Assembly: GCA_033439295.1 (NCBI GenBank)
Contig: JAVTLE010000016.1
Location: 496,001-560,000, forward strand
From: Deuterostichococcus epilithicus
Lineage: Eukaryota; Chlorophyta; Trebouxiophyceae; Prasiolales; Stichococcaceae
Direction: 5' to 3'
DNA: 64,000 bases
The translations under genes and the position numbers were made by a program. The notes under the pieces are model-generated. The model ran no database searches. It was not told the origin of the DNA and saw nothing but the letters and a program-made list of their open reading frames with translations. Positions 36,322 to 49,800 of this stretch are shown here, piece after piece (position 1 is the stretch's first letter; each line of letters begins with the position of its first letter).

Positions 36322-39300
36322 CTACTTGAAAAGCGCTGGCGCGTCCGGCAGGCTGATGGCTTTACAGAAGCTGTCGCCGCCGGGCGGCGGCAGCGCGCCG
36401 TCTGCAATCTCGATGTCCGGCTGGATGCCCTTTTTGTTGATGTCTACCCCTGCCGGCGTCTGGTATCGCGACACCGTCACCGCCACTGCTGAGCCTGCAA
36501 GCAAGAATTTTTTTATCGCGTATCAAGGTCGCCACACGCTTGCGTGTCAAGGTGCGTCATCACACGGCCGATGGCATGCCTTGTGCCGCCGCCACCAGCT
36601 GGCTTAATGTGACAGCCGCCGCGGCACTGGCGCAGAGGCACAAGGTGTCGGTGCGCGCAGCGGGCGTGCGGCTGTGACGTCGGTGCACGCGGGAGGAGGC
36701 TTCTGGGACAAGAAGTGTGCCCACCATCCGACAGCTCTACGAGGGTCTGGATGAGGCCCTTGCCAAAGGTGCGCTCGCCAGCGACGGTGGCCCGTTTGTT
36801 GTCCTGCAGCGCCCCCGCCAGAACCTGCGCATGTGCAGGAAGCAAGGCAGTGCGTGTGTGCCTGCAAGGGCTTCCCCAGCTGCTGGAGAACTGGACGAGC
36901 AGCTGCAGAGCAGGGAGAGCTGAGCCGCCAGGGCTTGGGGTTGTGCGGATGGACGCCCTCAGTGAGGATGATGAACTGGTCGATGGCGTGACTGACAGGT
37001 TGGTGCCTGTAGGGTGTGTATTTGCAGCGGCAAACAAACAGCAAATTCAAATGCAGACGCAGATAACTGTGCATTCCTGATCAAAGCAGTCCCTGGCGTC
37101 TCACCTCTGAGGCGCTGGCTGTGCCGCGGTTGACGAGCACCGCCAGCGGCGCCGACGGCTCCAGCGCCGTGCCGTCTGCCTCGTAGGCGTCCCTGCGCGC
37201 CATTGCTGGGACGAGTTGCTCGTGCAGGAGGGCCAGTCAGGGCGCCATCAACGCCATCTGCCGGGCATCGTCTCAGGGATGCTGTGCAGGAGTGTGTGTC
37301 TGCAAAGCATCTGACTGCAGTCGGCCTGCAGCCGAGAGGGGACATGGGCACTCCGCTGCTTTTATTCCCGCTGTGCCGTGAAAGGGCTCGAACACAAACC
37401 AGGTGCAAACGAGACACAAGACCAAAGGCAGCCGCGGGCCACGCCGGCAGCTGGCCGAGGCCCTGCCGGCAGGCGCACCTGACGCCGCCGCTGTCGGCAA
37501 CGAGCACGATGTCGCCGTCGTTGAGCCACATCTTGGCAACCGCCACGCCCGCCGGGAAGGAGCCGCCGCCGTTGTTGCGCACGTCCAGCACATACCGCGC
37601 GGCGCCCTGCTTCTGCAGGGGTTGAATAGAAAAGATAAACTTTCAGAGCAGTGCTGCCTGCCAGACGTGTCGTCCGCCGCTGGTGCGCGCATCGAGCACG
37701 CACCGCGCGGCGCCCTGCTTCTGCGGGTGAACTCAAAACGTGCTACAGAAGTGCCTGCCAGACGTGTCGTCTGCCGTTGTTGCGCATGTCCAGCATGTTC
37801 AGCATGCACAGTGCCCTGTTTCTGCAGACGTTGATGAGTAGACGGTTCATGTCACCTTTAACTGCCAACAACATCCTGTGCAGCATCCTGCTCCTAGAGT
37901 TCCAAAGCCACAGCTCTGCCAGCCGTTGCTGAGGTGGATAGACCGTTTCAAGCGCCAAGCATCGCAGTACCTTCAGGGACTTGATGGCGTCCCGCACGCC
38001 CTCCGGCGTCTGTTTGCTGAAGGTGGCCACCCGCACGTAGCCGAGCGGACCGCTACCGCCGCCGCCGCCGCAGAGTTCAGAGGTGACAGGGTTGAACTTT
38101 ATGGGCTGCCGCGTGAGCGTAACGTCCCGCTGCCCGCCGCCCCGCGCCTGCTGCAGCGTGAGGGTGACCTGCCCCCGCCAAGCACCAGATCACATGAGGA
38201 CGCCTGAGGACTGCAGGCAGATGTTGCAGCCCGAGTGTGCAGTCGGACAACTGATTTTTCTGGTAGCATGCCTGCAAGCTTTCAAGTTCCCATTGTCAAC
38301 TGCACAACGCCATCCTTGTGGCATGTCGCGAGCCTCGGCACAGCTCGCAGACGCAGCTACCTGCAGCCCCGCCACAACATCCACGGCAAACGCAAGCTGC
38401 GCTTCTTATCGAAAAGAGGCACAAGAAAGAACCCACCTGGGAATCCTTGGGTCCCTGCAGCAGCGACCCGACCTCGTACAGGCTGACCTCCTCCATCGAC
38501 CTGCCGTCGATGGCCAGGATGCGGTCCAGCGGCGCGACGCCGCCCTTCTCTGCCGGCCCGCCTGCCGACGGCGTCACCACCTGCGGCGCCGGAGAGCTCG
38601 CACTGGAGCCGTGCGCTAGCTGCAGCCCTCCTGATCGCAGCACCCAAGGTGGCAAGGGGGTTCCGGCGGCGGAGGCTCCTGCAGCAGAGCCTCCACAATG
38701 GCCTGCCACGAGGCTCACACCCGGGTGGTCCTTCACCCATTGCTGAGCATCTCAGCATCTGCTGCGCACTCCTGCAGGCTGCCGTGAAGGACACCTTGCT
38801 GTATCTGCGCTTTTGCGCTGTCACAAGCGAATACGTTCCTGCCGTATGTATCACAGCCGATGGCCGAAGACAGCCGCCTGCCGCGCCGCTTGAGGTTCCG
38901 CAGGCCTGGCACACGCAGCGCCAGCCGCAAACGATGGGGGTACACAAACTCACCACGAGGCCCTTCCCGTCCGGCCCAGAGCCGACCTCCAGCCCCACGC
39001 CCGTGAGCGCGCCCTTGTTGCCGTCCTTCAGCGCTGCGTACCGCGCCGGCTCCAGCAGCCGCGTGAAGGGGTCGTCCAGCAGTGCCAGGGTCCGCCGGAT
39101 GGCGGCGTACGTCTCGTCACGGCTGCCCAGCTGCTCCTTTTTGAGTGCCCGCTCCCGCTCCTGCACGTTTCTTTGCAAATTCTCAGCGAGTGCACACGAT
39201 TTTGTACATGAACAAGACATCGGCACGGCGCATCCGCTTCAGCAAGTTCAATCCGCACATCTGGCTGCAAGCTTCCCGTCGCGGCACACTGTGTGCGCTG

Positions 39301-40038
39301 CAGCGATGGTCTGACGTGCCATGGCAGGGGATGTGCACCGCCACTGCGCTGTACAATCCGAGAATCCACGAAGGATCCAGCGCGGGGTGTCAACAGCATG
39401 CCTGACGCGTGCGCTTAACATTTGCAATGCGCCGCCCACCTTGAACCAGGAGGTGCCGTTGAAGGTTTTGTCGACATACGCACGGTCCACGGCGCGCCAC
39501 GCCTCAAGGTAGAGCAGCTGCTCGTTGGTGATGGCGGCCGCGGGCGGCGGCGGCAGCGCGCCCAGCAGCAAGCTGGCGCCTGCCGCGGCCGCCGCGGCTG
39601 TTACGCCAGCCTGCTTGAGGCGCATGTGCATGAGCCGGCTACGAAGCTCTTGAAGCCTCGAGTCTGTGAGCTTTATGCATCGGAGGAAGTCAAGGTTGCC
39701 AGCAGCACCGGCAGGGCCTCGCACCCATGTGAGGAAGTCGGTGAGGCTGGTGGGCGCGCAGGCTGTGCTGCCGCAGCCCGGCTGTCTGGAAGCGCATGCT
39801 GGGTGTTTCCTGTTTTGCCTGCAAGGAGGCAGCAGCATTTACGTCGTGACTTTAGGCGCAGCACCTCTTGCATCATGCATGGTGCTCCATGCAAGGTGCC
39901 ATTGATGTTGCTGAACATGGACCAGGACCTGATGGATCTGCACCGCGACGACGTGAAGGGCACCAGGCAGTCGCAGCGGGGGACCAGAAACGCAGAGCGC
40001 CCGTGTATGATGCCTGAGTGCGCGCCCGGCTGGCGCAT
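36322..40038 (-). CDS. ctpA: Carboxyl-terminal processing protease (D1 processing), S41 family
   Basis: Serine/lysine protease that trims the C-terminal extension of the photosystem II D1 precursor in the thylakoid lumen. Certain exons (minus): about 39663-39440, 39160-38954, 38580-38437, 38168-37971, 37612-37479, 37192-37105, 36824-36725, 36494-36322. From Met 39631 these give 411 aa in frame. Order: lumen-targeting stretch ([22 protein letters not shown]), [44 protein letters not shown] ([10 protein letters not shown]...[10 protein letters not shown]), [17 protein letters not shown], then catalytic Ser in [11 protein letters not shown] and Lys in [10 protein letters not shown], and [19 protein letters not shown] near the end. 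A 5' exon starting at ATG 40038 ([20 protein letters not shown]...) is a good chloroplast transit peptide candidate, but its join is unresolved. Intron 37613-37970 holds two decayed copies of the next exon's start. Confidence 0.92.
37560..37830 (-). repeat. Three-copy exon-edge array in ctpA
   Basis: On the minus strand, CAG-preceded copies begin at 37821, 37720 and 37612 (real), each starting AA(A/G)CAGGGC and running to a CGCAACAACGGCGGC-like block. The decayed copies then share CGACACGTCTGGCAGGCA intron sequence. Spacings 101 and 108 bp. The real exon encodes the conserved LDVRNNGGG of the protease. Confidence 0.85.
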
Positions 40039-40817
40039 TGCAACTTTGCGAAACCCCGCGATCACGGCACGCGCGCCCAGTTGCAATTCAGATCAGCCTG
40101 CAGATTTGTCTCGATGTTGCAATTTGCAAACGGGATTATCGCCTCATGCAAGCAGTGGTCATGTCGTGAATGTGTCGGAGGGATGTCGAGGGGAGTCATC
40201 CGCTTGGAGCTTCAAATGCGCGCCAGAACACGGCAAACGTGTGCAAACGCGTTTGGATTGTACAGCACTGCGATCGGAATCAACTTAGTGGCATTCGATT
40301 GCGCCGTTCGAACCACTCAGAGTCAGAGCAGAACACTTCCGTGAAGCGTGAGGAGCCTCGTTTGCATCCAAGTGAGACCGCAAATGTGATCGATGCTCTC
40401 GTCTTGAAGAATCGCGCATTGCAGCAGCTGCTACGAGGCCAAGAACACCACTGACATTTGCCTCGGACCATCAAAACGCTCAGCCACCTGGTGTCGGAGG
40501 CCCATAAGATGTGAGCTCATTCGTCGATACTAAGCAGACAACGTCCTTAATGCACAGGGATTCCCTATTGCGAGATGACTCGTTGCCACAGAGATGTATA
40601 ACTTCATTGCTGTACCGCTGTGGTGCTCCATGAATGGCATGCATGCTGTGGCTTCGTCCTCATCTTTGCAGCAGGGCTGCAGCCAGAGTAGTCCTGAGGC
40701 AATGCCGGAGGCGGTAGCGTGCTGCAGGGACGATCCGGTGAAGCGTTGCGGCGCTATGGCAGCTGGCGGAAACCCCGGCAGCAACAGCGGCATGCCTGGC
40801 AATGTCCCGGCACAGCC
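40039..40817. promoter_or_regulatory. Divergent promoter region, ctpA and BEACH-family gene
   Basis: 779 bp between the candidate ctpA start (minus) and the ATG of the giant plus-strand gene. AT content is higher than in the flanking exons. No defined box was recognised; role inferred from gene orientation. Confidence 0.45.
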
Positions 40818-43800
40818 ATGAGCTTCGTGCGCAATGTCTTCAGCGGCCTGCTGGGCCGGCCGGCAAACGAGGCCGCGCCGGAGCCCCCTCCCGCAGCACC
40901 ACCGCCGCCGCACCAGCCGCTGCCCATCGTGTTCGAGTGCGCGCTGCATGATCAGGCCATGTGCCCACGAAGTAGGGCCTCACGCAGCTTACTCAGCTGC
41001 TGCACAAGGCAGCCCTGAGAACGCAGTCACCGCAGGGCCGGCTGCCATCGACCCGTGCGCTCACGACTCCGCGCAGTGAGCATGACCGAGCAGAGGCGCG
41101 GCTCGCACGGCGGTGGCGAGACTGCCAGGCCGCTGCCGGCTGCGGGCAGGTGAGAGCTGTGAGCCTCGCGACCCATTATCATTATTAAGACCAGCTGTGC
41201 TTCGTGCAGCTTGTCGTGCACTGCGCACTCCTGACAAGATGAGTGATGGGCGCGGAAGTGTGGCCGTGCAGAAACGGATGTAAGACTTGGAAGTGTCATA
41301 TGTACAGGGCGGCAAGAACGCGGTGGACCAGTTCTTCGAGGCCTTCAACGAAACGTTTGCAGACTGGCAGCCAAGGGCGCCGCCGCCGCCGCCATCACCA
41401 AAGTCGCCATCGGGCGCGCTCGCCGACGCATGCCTGCCCGCAGTTTCGAGATCCAGCATCCACCAGCAGTGTCATGCAAGCACCCTGCCTAACTGGGAAA
41501 GCCAGCACCTGCGATTGCGGCGTCTGCAGCCCGATTCCATCATGCGTCAATTTGTCCTAGGTGGTCTGTATCCAATTTTTTAGCTTGTGTTTCTGGCCAG
41601 GGAGGCTCCGATTGGCGTGGCAGAACGTCGGGCCCTCGCCGCTGCCTTTTGGCAGCCAGGGCGCGGCGGGCATTCATGCCGCGACGCCGCCTGGTGGCCG
41701 CCCCCGCAAGCTAGTTGGCTGCGGCATCGGCCACCCGCACGATGTGCTGGCAGCGCTGGTTGCGGCCCTGCGAGGAATCCCCCAGGACTTCAGTCAAGGT
41801 GAGCGCACGCTACTTTTCTCTGAATATTTTGCCTGGTCACTCAATGTCGCTTCAATGAAATTGAAAGCTCCTGGGCTCGCCAAGCTCTGCAATTCCTGGC
41901 CTCCCAGAGTAGACCTGATTCAGAGTATGCAAAGCATCATAATAGTGCTGGAATGTCGTGCTGCCGTCATCGGATGCTGGAGTCCAAGCCAAAAGCGGAT
42001 TGGTGGGCATTGCGCCGCTGCTTTGCGCTTCATTTCAGCGCTCGATCATGGCAGCAAGGCACACATGCATGCAAAGCATTGTCAGGTCATACATGCGACT
42101 CGAGGGTGTTGTCGTCGGGTCCTCACACGCTTTCGTTGCCTGGCTCAGTCCAGTGGCTTCGATGAGAATGAGTAATCCTGATTGAACATCTCACCCCTAG
42201 CTGCCGGCGTCACACCGTGCCCTGCCTGACAATGCTGAACAATCCTCTGGCACGCTCCATGTGCGCGCAGCCATCCGGCGGGAGCAGGCGGCGCCAGCAG
42301 CCATGGAGGCGGCGGTCGGCCTTGCCCCTCTCGACGCGCTGGGCCTGGCGGCACGCTCGGGCCCAAATCGCGCGACGCTGGTCGCCGCCGGCGCGCTGCC
42401 GGCACTGGCGGCAATCCTGGACGCCGCCGTCAGCCGCCTGAACACGCTCGCCGCCATCCTTGGTGTGTACATGTGTTTTGCGGCAAGTTGCATGACACTA
42501 GGCGGCGCCATGGTTGTTGCCACCAATGCTGGCTGTCGAGCGGAATGTTCAGAGCCTGTTCGGAGCCTGTTCAGAGCCTGCGACTGTTGCCGCAATGGTC
42601 GCGGTCAAAACTTCTGGATTCTGCTCTACATCCTGCATAGGGAGGTAGTTTGATCGGGCCCATAACAAAGCTTCAGCCTCACTCTGTCTGCTGTGACGCG
42701 CACCATGAGGCGAAGTTGGGGCTTGTCTCAGGGGCTTCTGATGGCGATGAGGCCTAAATTCCTGAGATCGCACACATGGAGTTTTGCAATTCCTAGTTGG
42801 CTATCAGCAGCCCCTCCCGACTTCGCCTCATGTTGCGTCAGAGCAGACTGAGTGAGGCTGTGAGAAATCTTGTCTGTTCAGCCAAACCTGAAATCCACTC
42901 AATCAGTCTGGTCGAGCCGCAGCAATGCATCGTTTGGGGGCGTTGCTCACCTGCCCTTCACCACTGGGCGACCAGGCCATTATTCAACCAGGCATGAATC
43001 AATGCGGATGGGCCTGCCATGTTGCAGGCGTCCAGGACACGCCGGGCAGCATGAGCGCGCAGCTCGCATTCGTGCACTCCATCGTGCGGCGTGCCGCGGC
43101 GGCGCTGGCTGCATTCCTGTCGGCTAATCTTCGAGCGGTCGCATCCCTGGCGGCCGAGCAGCCGCCGCAGCCGATGGTCGGCCCCTACATTGAGGGGCGC
43201 CCGGCCTTCTGCAGCGCCGCAGCCGTTGAGCCAGGTGCGGCGCCGTCAGCGGCGCCGTCTGCATGCTGCCGCTCTATATTGCGGTTGGGGATTCAAGAAT
43301 GGGGCAGGCTGCAGAGCATGCAACGCTGGCACCCGCCTCTGCGTGGCTCTGGACCGTGCACTGCCCCGTGGCATCAGGATGACTCCCTGACTCATAGCTA
43401 AGCTCTGGTGCCGTAGGCGGGGCAGCACAAGCGGCAGCCATGGACGCCGCTGCAGAGCCTTTTCTGGCAGCCGGCCTTCTGCGTCGATTGCTGGAGGTGC
43501 GACAGACAGCTGCAGCTGCCCAGGAACGCAGTGCCTGCTGCGTGCAAGCAGCATAGATCCTTCCATGTGCAGCACACTGAGCGGGAATGCAAGCTGAGGA
43601 GCCTGGGGCGCATCAGATGCTGGGTCTGCTGCATATGTCGACAAAAAAAACGCAGCTGGCAGCTGACGCTTTTCTGCTCCCGCCGCAGGTGGCGCGCCTG
43701 CTGGCGCTGGTGCGGCGGCGGGGCGCCCCCGGCGGCGCCGCGCTGGCAGCGGTGCTGGAGGCCGTCGCGGTGGCTGCCGCCGGCAGCGCTGCCGCGCGCG

Positions 43801-46800
43801 CGGCGGTCACCGCCGCTGTCGAGGGCCGGCCCAGCAGCCTGCAGGCGAGTGCTCTCGACACAATCATGTCTCGTAGACTAGCAACTTGCACGGCATGGCT
43901 GCTCACTCCACAGGAGTCCTGGCCGGTCGATGGTAGATCAAGGGGCATGCTGCCTGCTTTCCCACAGAAAAGGGATGACGAGGACTTTTCAGAGGTTGAA
44001 GACCTTTGTGCGTGCGTCATGTGTTCATTGGCAGACTCCAGGTTTTGAGTATCAGCATGAGATGTGCAGTCATTCCGAAGATGATTCAAAATTCCAAACC
44101 TTTCGAAGGCACCTTGTCACGGACTGTTCGCTGTGTCTGCTCCAGGAGCTCGTGGAAGGTCTGGGATGGCCGCCGCAGCCTCCCCTGACAAAGGAGGCGG
44201 GTGGAAGCGGGGCCTCCGCCACTGCCACCGCCGCCGCCGCTGCAGACGGCTCCACAGCAGCGGCCGCTGCGGCGCCCGGCTCGCCCGAGGAGGAGCTCAG
44301 GGTGCAGCTCATCACGCTGCAAGTGGTGAGGTTCCCTGCAAACCGCTCACGCTCACTGGCAGGCACATGTCTGCCCCGTACAGGCAGCGCGGAAGGGTGC
44401 TTGGGCAACATCGCAGATCGTCTTGTCATCCAACACAGGCTTGCACTTCGCACGGCAGCAACGAGGCGTTGGCATGTGGCACCTGCACATGGAGGAACGT
44501 TTTCTAGTGAGTTGCACGTCAACCTGGAGGATACTGTGTCGATTTGTGAGTGCAGGTGGGCGCGACAATCCGGCGGGACCTAGGGTCGCTGCATGCCTTC
44601 ATGCACGCTGGCGGTTTCGCGCGCCTCACGCAGCTGCTGCAGTGGGCCGCACTGACCTTTGGAGCGCCGGAAAGCTGCGACGCCTCTGCCAGAGGCAACA
44701 CCGCCAGCGGCGGCGCTGCGCGCAGCAGCCCCGACGAGAGCGCCAACGCGCTCAGCAGCGAGGTGGCGGCTGCCATCGCGGCGGCAGCCGCTGGCAGCCA
44801 GGGACGCACCAACAGCGCCGATGGCGACGCCGTCGCGGCGTCTGTTGCCGAGGCGGGTCCCAGCAGGTCTGCACCGCCCCTGAGGCGGCCGCCGCAGCCG
44901 CGGGCATCGTCCCCTGGGCCGGCGCCGCTGCGACGTGCGGGCAGCGCGGGAGCGCCGGCGTCGCCGCCAGCGCCCGGCTGCGGCGACGTGCCGCCGGGCT
45001 CGCCGCTAGCCCATCCGTCACCCGGGAGCCTGCAGCGGCTGGACAGTGCACGGGTGCGGCGCCCACCCTTGATCCATTGCGAACAATGCAGCCTGGCTGC
45101 ACACCAGTCGCTGCCATTGCTGTCCACCTTGCAAGCAACCCCGCCATGCATGTGACCCCCAGGCCGTGTCCTGGCAGTGGCCGTCCGTTCAGGACGCAGC
45201 ATTGACCACACCTTGGAAGACGATCGGCAGCTGTCAGCCTCCGCCGAGCCCTCGCATGCCGAGCAGTCAAAGACCCCCCAGGACTGAGGGGCGACCGGCT
45301 GGCCTGCCTGTCTCCGCGCAGCCGGCCGACGCGGCGCTGCCGCTGCCGCCGCAGCGGCCCCTGGCGGAGCTGTTTGGCGTGCTGGCCGCAACGCTGCAGC
45401 TCGCCGGCAGCGGCGCGCACTCCGCCACCTGGGACTGGTGAGCACTCTTCTCGGTAACTCGTAGATTTTACAAGCTCCTCGCAGCTCCGCCAAATAGAAC
45501 TGGTAGAAGCTGCTTCGTTGTTCGATTTGTGTTTAGCCTTGCTACAGTCGCCAGATCATGCTGCAGTTGGTGGTCAAGTGGCAGCCACTGAAAGCATCAG
45601 GGGATCATCAATGAGTGCAAGGCAGGTCCCCAGAGGTCCTGGCCTCATGCAAGCAAAGCCGCGCACGACAACTTGGAATTGGTGCCAGGCAGCTCACACG
45701 CTGCCCTTTTGAGCCATGTTTGGCAAGCGCGCTTTCAATTGCACTCGTCGCCAGAGCAGCATGTCCTGAGCCTCAGCTGGCCATCTCATTCCTCATGCGC
45801 CGGCAATGAACCCTGTGAAAGATTCCCCTGCCAAAGGCCTCCAGATTTTGCTCCCGGCTCGACCCGAGCCAGTAGCGGCTCTTTCTGCAGCCTGCCGTAG
45901 CTTGGCATTCCTTGACCCCCTTGACCAACCAGACGGAAACAGGGTGAACAGCCACTGGAAACATCGGGGGAGAGCGCTGACCACCTGAGCAAGCATGTTC
46001 GTCTTGACTCGAAGATTGGGTCCACCACATTTCGAAACATGAGTATTGCTGCGCTGCAGGCTGGTGCGATGCATGGTGGGCGCCGTGCTGGACGCCTTCC
46101 GGCCTCCGTCTGCCGCTTCCGCTGCTTCTACCGCATCCACGCCTTCTGCCGCTGCCCGCCCTGTCGGCGGAGCCGCCTGCGCTGCCGATGCCCCCGCTGC
46201 TGCCGCCGCCAAAGCCGCGGCGTTCTTCCGGTTGCGCTCGACGGCGATGCAGCACCACGCGCTGGCGCTGCTGGGCCGGGTGCTGCACGTGGACCCGACG
46301 GCGATCCACGCGATGCGCGGCGCGGCGCTGTGGGAGCTGGCCTACGGGCCCGCCTTCTTCTTCTTCGGCCAGGTGCGCCCTTACGAGTCCTTGACCTACT
46401 GAATAGAAATATCCTAGTTGAAATTGGCTGCATATCGATCAGGCTCATGGGTGGTCTGGCACGGTGAGTCCTTGCACTGCCGCCGCCACCTGCCTGGGGG
46501 TGCGTGTCAGGGCAAGCGGCGCCAGGGCGAGGGTCAATCTCGTCGCAATGCTGAGCAGCCGTTGGCATCGTCTCCACCGGCCACAAGGATGTCTTCAGAC
46601 AGACATTACTGTGACGGGTGCGCGACGCCGCCACCGGCTGCCGCAATCGTAGCGTGCAGCCACTGCTGTGCCGCAGCTTGCAGCCGGGCGTGCACAAGAG
46701 CTGGGGCGCTTGCCTTACCCGTTCAGCAATTCATCATAGTAGTCAGGATGTGCTGCGACCGTCCAGCCAGCGGGGCAGTCGCTGATTAAATGGTTTGCGC

Positions 46801-49800
46801 TGATGTTTCGATGGGTGTCACCTGTCGGACATCAGGTCAGTCACAAATCAGGATGCTGAGGGCAACACCAGTACAGATTCGGCACCCCGCCAAATGGCGT
46901 GTTGGCACTTCTTACTGCTGCATATCGCATCACTCATAGTCAGGCCAACACGCAGGCTTGCCTTCAATTTCCTGGTGGGCAATACGTCCACAGAGTGGTA
47001 CCACTAGCCCTCTGAACCTCAGCACCTCAGCGAATCGATACCATTGCTTGATCATATATTCTCACCCACAGGACATGCAGGCGCCATTGCTGCGGGCGCC
47101 TGAAGCCGGCGACAGCCTGTCGGGCCTGGCAGCTGCCGAGCGGCAGGCGGCCGCCGCGCCGTCTGCAGCTGTGTCAGCTGCGGGCGCGGAGCCGCCCCAC
47201 GACCGCTGCAGGGTGGCCCTGACAGTGAATGAAGCTCGGCAGTGGGTGAGTCTGGCAGTCGTCAACATGAAACCTGGCCGTCTGCCCGGTCGGTCCCGTG
47301 AATTGTTATCTGTGCAGCGGGCATGTTCTGTAATTCGTCAGAGGTCAGGCAGGGCGCGCTCAGGATTCCTGCATACGAGGGAGCTGCACGTCGATGGCAC
47401 CAGGGGAGGTATCGTGCTTCTCATGCCTGTATCTTCGCGAGACGCGCCCACACACTGCGGGGTTGCAGGTGTCTGTGACGATCGTGCCGGCGGAGGCGGC
47501 GGCTGCGAGGGCCGGCCGGGCGACCGCGGCAGAGGAAGCAGAGGAAGCAGAGGAAGCAGAGGAGGCAGCGGACCCGCACGCGAAGGCGCGGGCGGCGCTG
47601 CGGGCTCGGGTGGTGGCGCTGACACGCGCCGCGGCAGCAACAGGCCCCGAGACCAATGAGGTCGAGTGCGGCAAGGTGATGGAGATCTAACACCCGAGCT
47701 GCGCTGAAAGGTTGGGCCATATGGCGCCATATGACTTGTCGCTCTTGGAGCAGGGAGGATCAGGTCGATCTGGCTGACACCGGCATTGCCGTCGGTGGCA
47801 AGTATGCGGCCACCACAACTGGGTGCTGCGGCTCGTGCTGCAGCTCGGAAGCAGGTTTTGCAGCTCGGAACTCCAGCTACTGGCCTGCTGGGTGCCTGGG
47901 TGGGCTACCTGAATGTGGGGCTAGTCTCGGCGCCATCGCTGCAGAGTGCCGAAAACTCTGCTCCACGCCACTCGCGCCAATTCAAGAGCGTTGTCCAGGG
48001 ACCCACCAGGTCAAGAAGCTGCTGATAGTAGCAAGTGCATGCCCCAGCTAACCTGCAGTGTCCTCTGATGTGCGTCCGGCGCTGGCCTTGGCAGCGACGT
48101 CTTGCACAGCCGCAGGCGGCAGAAATGGCCGCCGTCTGCTGCATTGCCCGCTAGCCACTCACCCCGTGAGCGGCTGAACGGTCGCCATGATACCTGGAAT
48201 TTGAATGTGCTTCTGAGGACTTCTATACAACTATCAAAAACAGTTTTTTGCTGCTAGAAGGTGTCGTGACATTCTCCGCCGTCCAAACTCCGAAAAGGCA
48301 GTATCACTCGCAGCTGCTGGAGCAGATTGGCGTGCGCCTGGGCGGGCAATATGGGCACGATGACATCAGAACAGATTCGTGATGCTCCATCTGTGTTTCC
48401 TCGCAAAAGTATAGTAATTCATCTCTTGTTGAGTCTTTCATTCGTGTCATATTTGCAGCTATCTGAGCTTGCTGGGAAACGAACAGGCGATGCGGGCGCG
48501 GTGCTGCTGGCAACTCAGCATGATGAGAATGTTTACGCTTCAGCTTATTGAGCTTGGAAACCGCACCCCAATCATGCAAAGCTGCTGGACCTCGTGGGCG
48601 CCTGAGCGGGAGTACCAGATGTGGTGCCGCTGGCGGCGCTAGCATCAATATGCAATCAGCTGGTTGCTCCTTTGCCAGAGCTGTAATTGTCTGCTCAACG
48701 ACCCTCCCGCAGCTGCTGGACCTGGTGGGCGCCTGGGCGGGCGACGCAGAGGTGGTGCTGCTGGCGGCGCCGGCGCTGCAGGCCATTCTCGCGACGTCGC
48801 CCTTCCTGACCGTGGCCACCTTCGCCAAGTTCGACGTGCTGGCGGTGCTGGCAGCGGCCGCTCTCAAGCAGGCCGAGACGTCACCCGCGCAGGCGAGGCA
48901 ACCGTCAGTTTGCAGAAACCTAAAATTTCTGAGGCTTTTGGAGCCATTCCCTAATGCTGATGTGGCCACGAGACGCCGCAGCGATATGTGATGTTCACAA
49001 GACCGACCCGCGGCCGTCCTGGGGCCTGCAAGCGCGCAGCTCTGCCATACGAACAGCTCTGAAAGCAGATATCCGCCGCGATGGACGAAAAGTCTCGGTC
49101 CCAGCATCGGAAAAGACTCTCCTGGTGCACCGCAGGCCGAGGCGGACGTGGGGTCCCCGCGGTGGCAAGCGCGCGCGGCAGTGCTGCACCTCATCGCAGC
49201 GTACCTGGGCCAGGCGCCGGCGGCGGCGCGCGGCGGGCTGTGCCACCGGCCGCTGCTGCTGGTGCTGGTCGGCCTACTGCGGGAGGCGCTGCCGCGGCCG
49301 CTGGCGCTGCACTCGGTGCGTGGGTCCCGGCGCGAGCTTGGTCGTGCGGCTGCTTTGATCTGTCTTGTTGGCGTCATTCCATCCCCCGGCAGCCTTGCGC
49401 TGCTGTTGGCGGCCTGTCACGGGGTGGCGCCGCCGCGCGCTGGCGCTGCGGTGCGTCCCCCGACACCTGTGTGTTTGAGGAGGGTCTGTAGAGTGCTTCT
49501 ACTGCGCGCCGGCGCTGCAGGCGGCATTGTAGAAGCTGGCGCGGGAATGTCCAGACTTGGATTGGACATGGCCGGCGCCCTTCTCCTTGTCTGGGTCGGC
49601 GCCGGTCACTTTCATGTCCATTTCGGACTCCTCCGTCGATTTCTGTAACCGCCTGCACCGGCGGAAAGCAAACATTGAGATCACTGCAGTCGGGAAGACC
49701 AATACTTACACGGTGCGACAGCCCACCGCTTGCGCAAACTGACAGGCGCCAGCGGCCGGCAGCAACATTACATTGGGTAACAGCCGCCCAGTATCGCAGC

